Positions 32,029 to 41,625 of a stretch of 64,000 nucleotides of DNA are shown here, one piece after another (the first letter of the stretch is position 1; each line of letters begins with the position of its first letter). The stretch spans positions 1,674,001 through 1,738,000 of the forward strand of contig NZ_CP195158.1 in the NCBI RefSeq assembly GCF_051200825.1, written 5' to 3'. A model generated the notes under the pieces. That model was not told the origin of the DNA and made no database searches. It was given only the letters and a program-made list of their open reading frames with translations. A program made the position numbers and the translations under genes. The stretch is from Formosa sp030427735. Its GTDB lineage: Bacteria > Bacteroidota > Bacteroidia > Flavobacteriales > Flavobacteriaceae.

Positions 32029-33744
32029 ATGAAACGAATTTCTATACCAATTGCAATTGCGTACATGGCGGTATGTAGTTTAACACTTACAAACTGTAGT
32101 GAGTCTGCTTCAAAAACATCTGAAGCAGAATCAATAACCAAACAGTCGGTTGTGGCTACAAATGCTGTCGAGTTTAATATGCCAGATGTAAATGCACCTA
32201 ATATTCCAGATTTTAAAGTAAAACTTACCGATTACGGTGCGGTTGGCGATGGTGTTACTTTAAACACAGAAGCTTTTAAAGCAGCTATAGCTGCAGTAAG
32301 CGAAAAAGGCGGAGGTACTGTAGTTATTCCTCCAGGTATTTGGCTTACAGGGCCTATTATTTTAGAAAGTAAATTAGAATTACATGCCGAAAGTGGCGCC
32401 TTGATTAAGTTTTCGGCAGATAAAAATTTATATCCTATTATAGAAACCAGTTTCGAAGGTTTAGACACTTGGCGCTGTATATCGCCTATTTATGGTAAAC
32501 ATGTAGAAGATGTTGCCTTTACAGGTGAAGGTATTTGGGATGGTTCTGGCGATGCTTGGCGACATGTAAAACGCGATAAATTAACGGCCAACCAGTGGAA
32601 GAAAAAAGTAGCTTCTGGCGGTTATGTGCACGAAGATAGAATCTGGTATCCTTCAAAAACATATCGTTTAGCAGAAGAAGGCGCCGAATTAAACGTAAGA
32701 AAAGATTTAACTAGCAAGGAAGATTTTGAAGCCATTAAGGTTTTTCTTAGACCTGTTATGGTAAGTATTCAAAACAGTAAGCGTGTGTTGTTCGATGGGC
32801 CTGTGTTTCAAAATTCTGCCGCGTGGAATATTCATCCATTAATGGTAGAAGATTTAATTGTGAGAAACATTACGGTAAGAAATCCGTGGTATTCTCAAAA
32901 TGGCGACGGATTAGATGTGGAGTCCTGTAAAAATGTTATTGTAGAGCATTCTAGTTTTGATGTTGGAGACGATGCTATTTGTGTAAAGTCCGGAAAGGAT
33001 GAAGATGGCAGAAACCGAGCTGTATCCACCGAAAATATTATAATTCGCAATAATGTCGTGTATCATGGGCATGGCGGCGTAACTGTTGGTAGCGAAATGT
33101 CTGGCGGTGTAAAAAACATGCATGTTTCTAATTGTATGTTTATTGGTACCGATGTCGGTTTAAGGTTTAAAAGTAAGCGCGGTCGTGGTGGAGTCGTGGA
33201 AAATGTATTTATTTCTGATATTCGTATGATAGACATTCCAACCAATGCCATTTCCTTTAATTTGTATTACGGGGGCTTATCGGTTTCCGAAATGATGGAA
33301 AAAGGTGGCATGCAAGCATCTACCGAAGCCATTCCTGTAACCGAAGAAACGCCTCAGTTTAAAAACATTTCAATTAAAGATGTCACCATTAATGGCGCTA
33401 AACAAGCTGTGTTTTTGCAAGGTTTACCAGAAATGAATTTAGAGCATATTGCCATTGAAAATATGCAAATTGTAGCCGATAATGGCTTTACAATTATTGA
33501 TGCTGCAGATGTTAAAATTAAAAATATTCATTTAGAAGTAAATCAGTCTAATGCGTTTACCATTTTTAATACCAAAGACTTAGAGCTGGATACTACGTCG
33601 TTTAATACCGATAGTCAAGAAGCCATTAAAATTGGTGGATCAGGAAATGCTAATATCGTTTTAAAGGCAAAGGAAGGGCAAGATCTTTCTGCTGTAACAC
33701 AACTTAATAACGAAGTTGCCAATGATGCAGTAAGCTTCAAATAA
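32029..33744 (+). CDS. GH28 family glycoside hydrolase (polygalacturonase-like), lipoprotein
   Basis: I start at ATG 32029 (MKRISIPIAIAYMAVCSLTLTNCSES), because it gives a clean SPII signal with lipobox LTNC; the frame itself extends 30 codons further upstream. The 571-residue protein has the GH28 beta-helix: FKVKLTDYGAVGDG, GGGTVVIPPG, then the catalytic strip NGDGLDVE, DVGDDAICVKSG, YHGHGGVTVGSEMSGG and GLRFKSKRGRGG, which match the NxD, DD, H and R/K positions of the family. It would cut galacturonan from the ends or exposed oligomers at the cell surface. The next two genes are further GH28 members, 11 bp or less apart. Confidence 0.9.
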   Translation: MKRISIPIAIAYMAVCSLTLTNCSESASKTSEAESITKQSVVATNAVEFNMPDVNAPNIPDFKVKLTDYGAVGDGVTLNTEAFKAAIAAVSEKGGGTVVIPPGIWLTGPIILESKLELHAESGALIKFSADKNLYPIIETSFEGLDTWRCISPIYGKHVEDVAFTGEGIWDGSGDAWRHVKRDKLTANQWKKKVASGGYVHEDRIWYPSKTYRLAEEGAELNVRKDLTSKEDFEAIKVFLRPVMVSIQNSKRVLFDGPVFQNSAAWNIHPLMVEDLIVRNITVRNPWYSQNGDGLDVESCKNVIVEHSSFDVGDDAICVKSGKDEDGRNRAVSTENIIIRNNVVYHGHGGVTVGSEMSGGVKNMHVSNCMFIGTDVGLRFKSKRGRGGVVENVFISDIRMIDIPTNAISFNLYYGGLSVSEMMEKGGMQASTEAIPVTEETPQFKNISIKDVTINGAKQAVFLQGLPEMNLEHIAIENMQIVADNGFTIIDAADVKIKNIHLEVNQSNAFTIFNTKDLELDTTSFNTDSQEAIKIGGSGNANIVLKAKEGQDLSAVTQLNNEVANDAVSFK

Positions 33745-33755
33745 ACCACTTATAA

Positions 33756-35138
33756 ATGAAATTTAAAGCCATACTATATTGTATTTTGTTGTGCTGCGGT
33801 TGGTCTTTTGTAGGATTGGCGCAAGAAAAACTAGATACTAAAAGCGAGATTTTAGCACGAATTATTCCGCCTTCATTTCCAGACCGCTCTTTTTCGGTTT
33901 TAGATTATGGTGCCGTTCCCGACGGAACAACCAACAGCAAACCGGCATTCGATGCCGCAATAGCGACGTGCAAAGCAGCTGGCGGAGGAAAAGTAATGGT
34001 ACCAAAAGGGACTTACTTTTTAGAAGGGCCAATTCACTTAGAAAGTCATTTAAATTTAGAAATTCAAGAAGGTGCTACGTTAAAATTCACATCTAATCCT
34101 GATGCTTATCCATCTGTTTTAACGAGTTGGGAAGGCACTATTTTGTACAATTACAGTCCGTTTATTTATGCCTATCAGAAGGAAAATATAGCCATTACGG
34201 GAAAAGGTACTATAGATGGTGAAGCTTCCGAAACCTTTGCAAAATGGCATGGACTACAAAAAGATGATCAATTGCTTTCGCGAGATATGAACCATAAAGG
34301 TGTTCCTTTTAAAGAGCGTCAATTCGGAAAAGGGCATTATTTAAGACCGCATTTAATTCAGTTATTCGAATGCAAAAATATTTTAATTGAAGATGTTAAA
34401 ATAGAAGATTCGCCATTCTGGTGCGTTCATTTGTTAAAATGCGTAAATGCGACTCTTAGAGGCTTAAAATATGATGCCCAAAATAAAAATAACGATGGTA
34501 TAGACCCAGAATATTCTAAAGATATTTTAATAGAAAATATCACTTTTAATAATAACGACGATAATGTGGCTATTAAAGCAGGTCGCGATCATGAAGGCCG
34601 TAAAATGAACAGACCTAGTGAAAATATTATAATTAGAAATTGTCATTTTAAAGGTTTGCATGCTGTAGTTATGGGTAGCGAAATGTCTTCTGGTGTACGT
34701 AATGTTTTTGTTGAAGATTGCGATTATGCTGGTTATGTAAAAAGGGGTGTATATTTAAAATCCAATCCGGATCGTGGCGGACAAATTTCAGATGTTTTTG
34801 TAAACAACGTCACCTTTGGCGAGGTATTAGACTGTTTCATGATTACTTCTAATTATCACAATGAAGGTACAGGATACCCAACTACAATAAAAAACATACA
34901 TTTGAATGCTGTAAGCTGTAAAAAAGCTAATAATTATGGTGTGTATATAAAAGGGCATCCAGATAAAAGTGTAACCGATATTCATATAAAAAATATGAAA
35001 GTAGAGACCGCAGGACGAGATACTTTTGTAGATTATGCCAATACGATCACTTTTGAAGGCTTAGAAATAAATGGAAAAACAGTGCAGTTTAACAAAGAAC
35101 AACTAAAACAAAATCCACCAAACGAATATGATTACTAA
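33756..35138 (+). CDS. GH28 family glycoside hydrolase (polygalacturonase-like), secreted
   Basis: This is a 460-residue protein with a signal peptide (MKFKAILYCILLCCGWSFVGLAQ split into the hydrophobic core ILYCILLCCGW and cleavage after LAQ). GH28 marks: FSVLDYGAVPDG, GGGKVMVPKG, NNDGIDPEYS, FNNNDDNVAIKAGRDHEG, GLHAVVMGSEMSSGVRN and RGVYLKSNPDRGG. The usual GHG is read as GLH, so the His is kept but the first Gly context differs, which may point to an exo-acting or modified-substrate enzyme. The stop overlaps the start of the next GH28 by 11 bp. Confidence 0.9.
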   Translation: MKFKAILYCILLCCGWSFVGLAQEKLDTKSEILARIIPPSFPDRSFSVLDYGAVPDGTTNSKPAFDAAIATCKAAGGGKVMVPKGTYFLEGPIHLESHLNLEIQEGATLKFTSNPDAYPSVLTSWEGTILYNYSPFIYAYQKENIAITGKGTIDGEASETFAKWHGLQKDDQLLSRDMNHKGVPFKERQFGKGHYLRPHLIQLFECKNILIEDVKIEDSPFWCVHLLKCVNATLRGLKYDAQNKNNDGIDPEYSKDILIENITFNNNDDNVAIKAGRDHEGRKMNRPSENIIIRNCHFKGLHAVVMGSEMSSGVRNVFVEDCDYAGYVKRGVYLKSNPDRGGQISDVFVNNVTFGEVLDCFMITSNYHNEGTGYPTTIKNIHLNAVSCKKANNYGVYIKGHPDKSVTDIHIKNMKVETAGRDTFVDYANTITFEGLEINGKTVQFNKEQLKQNPPNEYDY

Positions 35139-36480
35139 TATTAAAAATCAAAAAATACAAACATCAATTATCGTTTTTGTTGTATTGTTTTCTATCTCTA
35201 ATATAGTTTTAGCGCAATCTAAATCTGATGTTTTTCCAGACGGCAGTCTTATTCCGGATTGGTTTAAAGATACCACCAAAGTAAAGCTTGAAGATTTAGG
35301 AACCCAATACGATATTACAAAACATGGTGTTAAAAACGATAGTACAGTTTTACAAACCGAAGCTATTCAAAAAGTAATCGATTTGGCTAGCGACAATGGA
35401 GGAGGTGTTATTGTAATACCAGAAGGGATTTTTTTAAGTGGCGCGTTGTTTTTTAAACCCAATACGCATTTACACCTTACAGACAAAGGGGTATTAAAAG
35501 GGTCTGACGATATAAAAAATTATCCTAAAATACCATCGCGCATGGAAGGGCAAAGCATTTATTATTTTGCAGCTTTGGTAAATGCATACAATGTAGACGG
35601 TTTTAGCATTTCGGGAACAGGTACTATAAATGGAAACGGACTTAAATTTTGGAAAGCCTTTTGGCAACGCCGCGAAGAAAATCCTAAGTGTACCAATTTA
35701 GAAGTATCTAGACCGCGTTTGGTGTTTATCTGGCAGTGTAATAATGTGCAATTGCAAGATGTTAAACTTATAAATGCCGGGTTCTGGAGCAGTCATTATT
35801 ACCAATGTAATAATATTAAAATTTTAGATCTTCATATTTTTTCGCCACATCAACCAGTAAAAGCACCAAGTACCGATGCCATCGATTTAGATATCTGTTC
35901 GAATGTTTTAATTAAAGGTTGTTATATGGCTGTAAATGACGATGCGATTGCACTAAAAGGCGGAAAAGGCCCTTGGGCAGACACCCAAACCAATAATGGT
36001 GAAAACACAAATATTATTATTGAAGATTGCACTTTCGGGTTTTGCCATTCGGCTTTAACCTGCGGAAGCGAGTCTATTCACAATAAAAATATAGTTATGC
36101 GCAATTGCGAGGTTAACGAAGCCAAGCGTTTACTTTGGTTAAAAATGAGACCAGATACGCCACAGCATTACGAATATATTACAGTCGAAAATATAAAAGG
36201 ACAAGCCAATAGTATGATTTATATAAAGCCTTGGACACAATTTTTTGATTTAAAAGGAAGACCAGATGTCCCGTTGTCTTACTCGGATCATATTACGATG
36301 AAAAATATTACTCTGGACTGTAATGTGTTTTTTGATATGAAAATTACTGAATACGATAAATTGTCTAAGTTTACATTCGAAAATTTAAATATCACAGCAA
36401 AAAATGCAGAATATAACACAAGTATTATTGACGGCGTGACATTTAAAAACGTTGTGGTTAACGGTAAAAACATTAAATAG
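35128..36480 (+). CDS. GH28 family glycoside hydrolase, divergent, secreted
   Basis: This is a 450-residue protein with an N-terminal signal (IIVFVVLFSISNIVLAQ) and GH28 features: YDITKHGVKND, GGGVIVIPEG, TDAIDLDICSNV, YMAVNDDAIALKGGKG and GFCHSALTCGSES. The R-x-K position is replaced by RLLWLKMRPD. The Trp-rich loop (RLVFIWQCNNVQLQD, FWSSHYYQC) and the DTQTNNGEN insert set it apart from the two preceding GH28 enzymes, so its substrate may be a branched or substituted region. It is the last enzyme of the cluster. Confidence 0.88.
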   Translation: MITNIKNQKIQTSIIVFVVLFSISNIVLAQSKSDVFPDGSLIPDWFKDTTKVKLEDLGTQYDITKHGVKNDSTVLQTEAIQKVIDLASDNGGGVIVIPEGIFLSGALFFKPNTHLHLTDKGVLKGSDDIKNYPKIPSRMEGQSIYYFAALVNAYNVDGFSISGTGTINGNGLKFWKAFWQRREENPKCTNLEVSRPRLVFIWQCNNVQLQDVKLINAGFWSSHYYQCNNIKILDLHIFSPHQPVKAPSTDAIDLDICSNVLIKGCYMAVNDDAIALKGGKGPWADTQTNNGENTNIIIEDCTFGFCHSALTCGSESIHNKNIVMRNCEVNEAKRLLWLKMRPDTPQHYEYITVENIKGQANSMIYIKPWTQFFDLKGRPDVPLSYSDHITMKNITLDCNVFFDMKITEYDKLSKFTFENLNITAKNAEYNTSIIDGVTFKNVVVNGKNIK

Positions 36481-36565
36481 AAACAGGGAAGTATACTTAA
36501 AAATATTGCTTAAAATAAAGCCATGTATTTAAAAATTACGTTATTTAGCGTTAATATTTAAGTGC

Positions 36566-37540
36566 ATGGCTTTTAAAATAGATCGATTTGTTTTAGCAAT
36601 TATAATAACGATTATTATTGCTTATTTTTTTCCTGAGTTTGGAATACCAACTAGCCCGCTACCGATATCAAAAATCAGTGCTGTAGGTTTTTTTCTAATT
36701 TTCTTTTTTTACGGATTAAAATTAAGTCCGCAACAAATTAAAAGTGGATTGCATAATTGGAAGTTGCATGTTTTAGTGCAATTATCCACATTTATAATAT
36801 TCCCTTTGTTGGTATTATTATGGTATCCGTTTTTACAAACCGTAGAGCAACATCAGTTTTGGTTAGCTATATTGTTTATGGCAGCATTGCCTTCTACAGT
36901 ATCTTCTTCTGTAGTTATGGTTTCGGTGGCTAAAGGTAATGTGCCTGCCGCTATTTTTAATGCGAGTATTTCGGGAATAATAGGTATTGTAGTCACTCCG
37001 TTATGGGTAGGACTTTTTGTAGAAAAATCGGGTGCAGATTTTGATTATACGTCTATATATTTCAATTTGATTATTGGAATTATTTTACCTGTAATTCTAG
37101 GAGTTTTGTTGCAGCGTTACGGCCATGCCTTAGCATTAAAATACAGCAAACAATTAAGCACTTTCGATAAATCTGTTATCTTATTGGTTATTTATAAAAG
37201 TTTTTCGGAATCGTTTTATAATAAGGTGTTTAGCGGGATTAATGTGTTAGACCTGGTACTGCTTTTTGTTTTAGTAATTTCGCTGTTTTTTATCGTGTTT
37301 TATCTTATCGGTTTTATTGCAAAAAAATTACAATTTAATAGGGAAGACCGCATTACGGCTCAGTTTTGTGGAACAAAAAAATCGTTAGTTCACGGTACAA
37401 TTTTTTATAAAATACTATTTAAAAATACGGTAGGCTCTAGTGTTATCTTGTTGCCTTTAATGTTGTTTCATGCATCGCAGATATTTATTATAAGTATTAT
37501 TGCATCCCGATTAGAACGTAAACAATCAGTACAAAATTAA
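36566..37540 (+). CDS. Bile acid:sodium symporter (BASS) family transporter
   Basis: This is a 324-residue inner-membrane protein with about ten hydrophobic helices and a positive cytoplasmic loop pattern. The family signature is seen in YGLKLSPQQIKSGLHNWKLH near residue 50, FMAALPSTVSSSVVMVSVAKGNVPAAIFNASISGIIG near 110-150 and AQFCGTKKSLVHGTIFYKILF near 270. It matches the YfeH-like SBF subgroup. Members move organic anions with sodium. It follows the GH28 genes by 85 bp on the same strand; use for uronates or another acid is possible but not shown. Its last 4 bp overlap the convergent EcsC gene. Confidence 0.85.
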   Translation: MAFKIDRFVLAIIITIIIAYFFPEFGIPTSPLPISKISAVGFFLIFFFYGLKLSPQQIKSGLHNWKLHVLVQLSTFIIFPLLVLLWYPFLQTVEQHQFWLAILFMAALPSTVSSSVVMVSVAKGNVPAAIFNASISGIIGIVVTPLWVGLFVEKSGADFDYTSIYFNLIIGIILPVILGVLLQRYGHALALKYSKQLSTFDKSVILLVIYKSFSESFYNKVFSGINVLDLVLLFVLVISLFFIVFYLIGFIAKKLQFNREDRITAQFCGTKKSLVHGTIFYKILFKNTVGSSVILLPLMLFHASQIFIISIIASRLERKQSVQN

Positions 37541-38334
37541 TTAAGTTCCAGAATTTTATGGTACCAAGTTTTAGTAAGTTCGGTGCCGTAAATCCGTTCT
37601 AATTTTCGCATAATAAAATGCCCTTTGGCCATTTTCTGAAAATGATCAATAAAAATGGTATTTATAAGTCCACCTGTTACCGCGCCTATGGCTGGAATGG
37701 CTTGGGCAGCAGCTTTTTCGGTCACCAAAATATTAAAACGCGTAGCAATTTGTGCTATAAGTTTTACTAAAGCAGGTGCACTTTCTTCGGTAATTTTTTT
37801 GGTGGCGATAAATTGGGTAGCCTCGGTAATCGATTTGGCCAATGCCGCGCGAATTACAAAATAACCACTTTCTAAGTGGTCATCAGACTCATCATTACCG
37901 CCTAGAGCAAAAACTTCTATACAGGCCAATTTAGTTTCAGTTGTATTTAAATACTCGCCTTGCGATCTGGCAATATCTGCAATAGACCTCAAAATGATTG
38001 TGGTAGACACAGGAAGCTCTACCGCTAAACCTGGAAGGCCAAAAAAGCCACCAACACCACCAGAAACAGCCGCTCCGAATTTATGAAACAGGTTAGCGGG
38101 TTTGTCTTGTCCAGAATCGCTTAAAGACCAAATAGCAACTTCGGCTGCTTTAGTTAAAGACTTTTGTGTAATATCTCCAATTTTTTGCTGCCAATCGTCA
38201 GGTAAAGTCTCTATGGCACGTTCTATGGGCATGCCAATGGCACTTGTAATTTTTGCTGCTATGCTAGGCGATTCCAACAATGTGACTGCTGTTGCTAGTT
38301 CTTCAATGTGTTCGTTAGATAAAGAGGTAGACAT
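37537..38334 (-). CDS. EcsC family protein
   Basis: This is a 265-residue protein with no signal peptide. It has the EcsC layout: the amphipathic Ala/Gly-rich segment KFGAAVSGGVGGFFGLPGLAVELPVSTTIILRSIADIARSQGE broken by GLPGLAVE near residue 95, and ALGAVTGGLINT-like IPAIGAVTGGLINTIFIDHFQKMAKGHF near 218. EcsC members are peripheral membrane proteins of unknown biochemistry, first noted near the Ecs transporter and protein secretion in Bacillus. No ABC partner is nearby. It is convergent with the BASS gene. Confidence 0.85.
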   Translation of the reverse strand: MSTSLSNEHIEELATAVTLLESPSIAAKITSAIGMPIERAIETLPDDWQQKIGDITQKSLTKAAEVAIWSLSDSGQDKPANLFHKFGAAVSGGVGGFFGLPGLAVELPVSTTIILRSIADIARSQGEYLNTTETKLACIEVFALGGNDESDDHLESGYFVIRAALAKSITEATQFIATKKITEESAPALVKLIAQIATRFNILVTEKAAAQAIPAIGAVTGGLINTIFIDHFQKMAKGHFIMRKLERIYGTELTKTWYHKILELN

Positions 38335-38517
38335 TACTGAATGATATTTTGTTGTTCTAAAATTACAAAATAGCTTTTATAATGAGTGCTTTTATAGATT
38401 TCAAAATTAGCACAAAACAGTATTTTTTAAGTAATACTATTTCTATGATTTCTAAAAAGCCGAATATTCACTTAAATTTTAGTTATTTTTGTTAGCCTAA
38501 CCTTTACATTTAAAACT

Positions 38518-39105
38518 ATGAAATCGCTATTAACTGTCCTTTTTTTAAGTATTTCCATGTTGTGTTTTTCGCAACGGCAAGAAGATATCAATCGCATTAG
38601 AATTGGTGCTAAAGGGGGAATTCCTATTGGCGTAGGTTTGGAAGTGGAATATGATACACCACTTTTGGGAAATCGTATAGCGCCTTTTGCGTCGTACGGT
38701 ATGTTTCCTTTTTCCGATTTAGATTTTAATTATTTCGAAATAGGATCTAACCTCTATTTTGGCAGTCGTGGTAAAGGCGGATATATTTCGGCGTCTTATG
38801 GCGATTTGAATGGAGAAGTCAGCAATTTAAGTGGCACAAACGACAACGATGAGCGTTATACCAATGGGGTAGTAAAAGAACAATTATCGTCTTTCAATTT
38901 GAAATTAGGGTGGAAGTACGGCCGAACGCTATATTTTAGAGTTGAAGTTGGTTACGCTTTTGGAAAACTTCCAGAAGAGCTAGAAGTAACAGCCGACGTA
39001 AATGGCCAACGCGAAACATTTTTACTGACCTATGACGAAGTTTTCGATTATATTTCCGGTAATGGTTATCCAATATTTAATTTAGGTATCGGTTATTCTT
39101 TCTAA
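38518..39105 (+). CDS. Hypothetical outer-membrane beta-barrel-like protein
   Basis: This is a 195-residue protein with a signal peptide (MKSLLTVLFLSISMLCFS). The rest alternates hydrophobic and polar residues with aromatic belts (IGVGLEVEYDTPLL, YFEIGSNLYFG, YFRVEVGYAFG) and ends in LGIGYSF, a terminal Phe typical of outer-membrane barrels. The size suits an eight-stranded barrel. No family is recognised. A TATTTTTG -7-like element lies at 38484-38491, 27 bp upstream. Confidence 0.7.
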   Translation: MKSLLTVLFLSISMLCFSQRQEDINRIRIGAKGGIPIGVGLEVEYDTPLLGNRIAPFASYGMFPFSDLDFNYFEIGSNLYFGSRGKGGYISASYGDLNGEVSNLSGTNDNDERYTNGVVKEQLSSFNLKLGWKYGRTLYFRVEVGYAFGKLPEELEVTADVNGQRETFLLTYDEVFDYISGNGYPIFNLGIGYSF

Positions 39106-39200
39106 GATATTATTCCTTTAAAAATACGCGATTGTTTAATCTTCATGCATTAACATCCTACTATAAAATGTATCTTTGCGCTCAAAAAATACATTTGTAA

Positions 39201-40841
39201 ATGATATCTATAGACGGGATTGCAGTAGAGTTTGGAGGTACAACGCTGTTTAGCGATGTATCGTTTTCAATCAACGAAAACGATAAAATAGCCCTTATGG
39301 GAAAAAATGGAGCAGGTAAATCTACGTTATTAAAAATAATTGCAGGAAGTAGTAAGCCTACACGAGGCCACGTGTCTGCACCAAAAGATTATGTTGTATC
39401 GTATTTACCACAGCATTTATTAACCGAAGATAAGTGCACGGTAATGGAAGAAGCCTCTAAGGCATTTGCTTCAATTTTTAAGATGAAAGCAGAAATTGAT
39501 GCTATAAACGAAGCACTTACAGTACGCACCGATTACGAAAGTGAGGCCTATATGAAGTTGATAGAAAAGGTTTCCGAACTGAGCGAAAAATTTTATTCTA
39601 TCGAAGAAATTAATTACGAAGCCGAAGTCGAAAAAGTACTTATGGGACTTGGTTTTGTACGTTCAGATTTTAAAAGACCAACATCTGAATTTAGTGGTGG
39701 TTGGCGAATGCGCATCGAACTGGCAAAAATTTTACTTCAAAAACCCGATTTAATCCTTTTGGATGAGCCTACAAACCATATGGATATCGAGAGTATTCAG
39801 TGGTTAGAAGAATTTTTAATTAATCAGGCTAAAGCTGTTGTGGTGATTTCGCACGACCGTGCCTTTGTAGATAATATTACCACCCGAACTATAGAAGTAA
39901 CTATGGGGCGTATTTACGACTATAAGGCTAAGTATTCGCATTATTTAGAATTGCGTAAAGACCGTAGAGCACATCAGCAAAAAGCTTACGACGAGCAACA
40001 AAAAATGATTGCCGAAACCCAGGAGTTTATAGACCGTTTTAAAGGCACATATTCCAAAACGCTACAGGTACAATCGCGTGTTAAAATGCTAGAAAAGTTA
40101 GTGCCAATCGAGGTCGATGAAGTCGATACAGCAGCTCTAAAATTAAAATTCCCGCCTGCACCAAGATCGGGGCAATATCCTGTAGTTGTAAACGAACTGT
40201 CTAAGGCTTACGATAATCATATTGTGTTTAATAACGCTAATTTGGTGATAGAACGCGGGCAAAAAGTAGCGTTTGTAGGTAAAAATGGTGAAGGTAAATC
40301 TACCATGGTAAAAGCCATTATGAACGAGATTGATTTTGAAGGCAACATGGAATTGGGGCACAATGCGAAGATTGGTTATTTCGCTCAAAATCAGGCGTCG
40401 TTATTAGATGGTGAATTAACGATTTTTGAAACTATAGATCGTATTGCCGTTGGAGACATACGCAATAAAATTAAAGATTTATTGGGTGCTTTTATGTTTG
40501 GTGGCGATATTTCTACCAAAAAGGTAAAAGTGCTTTCTGGAGGCGAAAAAACACGTTTGGCCATGATTAAATTATTGTTAGAGCCAGTTAATGTTTTAAT
40601 TTTGGATGAGCCTACTAACCATTTAGATATGAAAACAAAAGATATTATTAAAGATGCTTTAAAAGATTTTGATGGCACTTTAATTCTGGTATCTCACGAT
40701 CGTGATTTTCTTGATGGTTTAGCGACTAAAGTGTTTGAGTTTGGTAATAAACGCGTGAAAGAACATTTTGAAGATATAAACGGTTTCTTGCAGCTTAAAA
40801 AGATGGAAAATATGAGAGATTTAGAGGCTTCGGCTTCATAA
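39201..40841 (+). CDS. ABC-F family ATPase (ATP-binding protein, energy-dependent translational/ribosome factor type)
   Basis: This is a 546-residue protein without membrane segments. It carries two ABC domains: Walker A GKNGAGKSTLLK near residue 34, signature FSGGWRMRIELAK near 162, Walker B LILLDEPTNHMD near 184; then a linker of charged helices (KDRRAHQQKAYDEQQKM), Walker A GKNGEGKSTMVK near 356, LSGGEKTRLAM near 450 and VLILDEPTNHLD near 471. This is the ABC-F soluble class that acts on the ribosome (EttA/Uup/YbiT type). The hairpin after the gene terminates it. The neighbours do not indicate an antibiotic-resistance role. Confidence 0.93.
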   Translation: MISIDGIAVEFGGTTLFSDVSFSINENDKIALMGKNGAGKSTLLKIIAGSSKPTRGHVSAPKDYVVSYLPQHLLTEDKCTVMEEASKAFASIFKMKAEIDAINEALTVRTDYESEAYMKLIEKVSELSEKFYSIEEINYEAEVEKVLMGLGFVRSDFKRPTSEFSGGWRMRIELAKILLQKPDLILLDEPTNHMDIESIQWLEEFLINQAKAVVVISHDRAFVDNITTRTIEVTMGRIYDYKAKYSHYLELRKDRRAHQQKAYDEQQKMIAETQEFIDRFKGTYSKTLQVQSRVKMLEKLVPIEVDEVDTAALKLKFPPAPRSGQYPVVVNELSKAYDNHIVFNNANLVIERGQKVAFVGKNGEGKSTMVKAIMNEIDFEGNMELGHNAKIGYFAQNQASLLDGELTIFETIDRIAVGDIRNKIKDLLGAFMFGGDISTKKVKVLSGGEKTRLAMIKLLLEPVNVLILDEPTNHLDMKTKDIIKDALKDFDGTLILVSHDRDFLDGLATKVFEFGNKRVKEHFEDINGFLQLKKMENMRDLEASAS

Positions 40842-40866
40842 TTTACAAACGTAAATAACTAAAAAA

Positions 40867-40900
40867 AGCCATCTGAGATATTTTTCAGATGGCTTTTTTT
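40867..40900. terminator. Bidirectional intrinsic terminator
   Basis: AGCCATCTGA and TCAGATGGCT form a stem with a short AT loop, flanked by A- and T-tracts. It lies between the convergent ABC-F gene and the lipoprotein gene at 40915, so it can serve both. Confidence 0.85.
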
Positions 40901-40914
40901 GCTTTTAAAGGCTG

Positions 40915-41463
40915 TTATATTCCTAAAATTTTGGCATCTACAAAAAATACAGTACGCACATTTATATCGTAATCTTGCGTTAAAACTTCATCTGTTCCGG
41001 CTTTTATCTTTAAATAAAAACTGTCTTTAAAAAGATATTCTTTTAAATCGGTCGTGGTTGTTTCTAAGTACATTTCATTAGAGTCGTTAGGAATCGGATC
41101 TGGATTCCAAGCCAATTTGGTATCTGGTAAATCATCGGCGGCTATGTAAATTTCTATGCTTTCTAAAAAGCTGAAATCTTCAGTGTTAGGCTGGGTAAGC
41201 GTTAGTCTTAATTCCGATAGCGTGATTTCTTCAATTAAATCTTTTGCTGTATCGTTAGAGTTGAATGTAGACTCGGAATCTGTTTCTATTTTTGGCGTAC
41301 TAATGGTAAATGGTAGATCTATAGGCGAGGTTGCAGGTATAGTTACCGATTCGTTAAATACCATATCAAATTTGGTTAATTCGTCTAATGTATCGCATCC
41401 TGATGTAAGTATCAGAATACACATTACTAAATACAGTTTTGAGTGTTTTATTAAAGTGGCCAT
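40915..41463 (-). CDS. Hypothetical lipoprotein
   Basis: This is a 182-residue protein. An SPII signal is clear (LYLVMCILILTSGC, lipobox TSGC). The mature part is acidic and Thr/Asp-rich, with alternating beta strands (EEITLSELRLTLTQP, SIEIYIAADDLPDTKLAW, SFYLKIKAGTDEVL). No domain is recognised. It is probably anchored in the periplasm or at the outer membrane. It has its own transcription unit with a terminator on either side. Confidence 0.75.
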   Translation of the reverse strand: MATLIKHSKLYLVMCILILTSGCDTLDELTKFDMVFNESVTIPATSPIDLPFTISTPKIETDSESTFNSNDTAKDLIEEITLSELRLTLTQPNTEDFSFLESIEIYIAADDLPDTKLAWNPDPIPNDSNEMYLETTTTDLKEYLFKDSFYLKIKAGTDEVLTQDYDINVRTVFFVDAKILGI

Positions 41464-41562
41464 AGTCGTTTAATTGTATTCACAAAGGTAATCACTATAA
41501 TTAAAAACGAAAACCCGTTGATATAATTGTTACGTTCTGTAATGATTTTGATTTATTAAAAC

Positions 41563-41602
41563 TTAAAACACCCTAATAATTTTAAATTATTAGGGTGTTT
41601 TA
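41563..41602 (-). terminator. Intrinsic terminator after the uxuA gene
   Basis: TTAAAACACCCTAATAATTT pairs with AAATTATTAGGGTGTTTTAA, a near-perfect 20-bp stem with T-rich ends. It lies 24 bp after the uxuA stop. Confidence 0.85.
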
Positions 41603-41625
41603 ACATGTTATATTTACTGTAGAAA

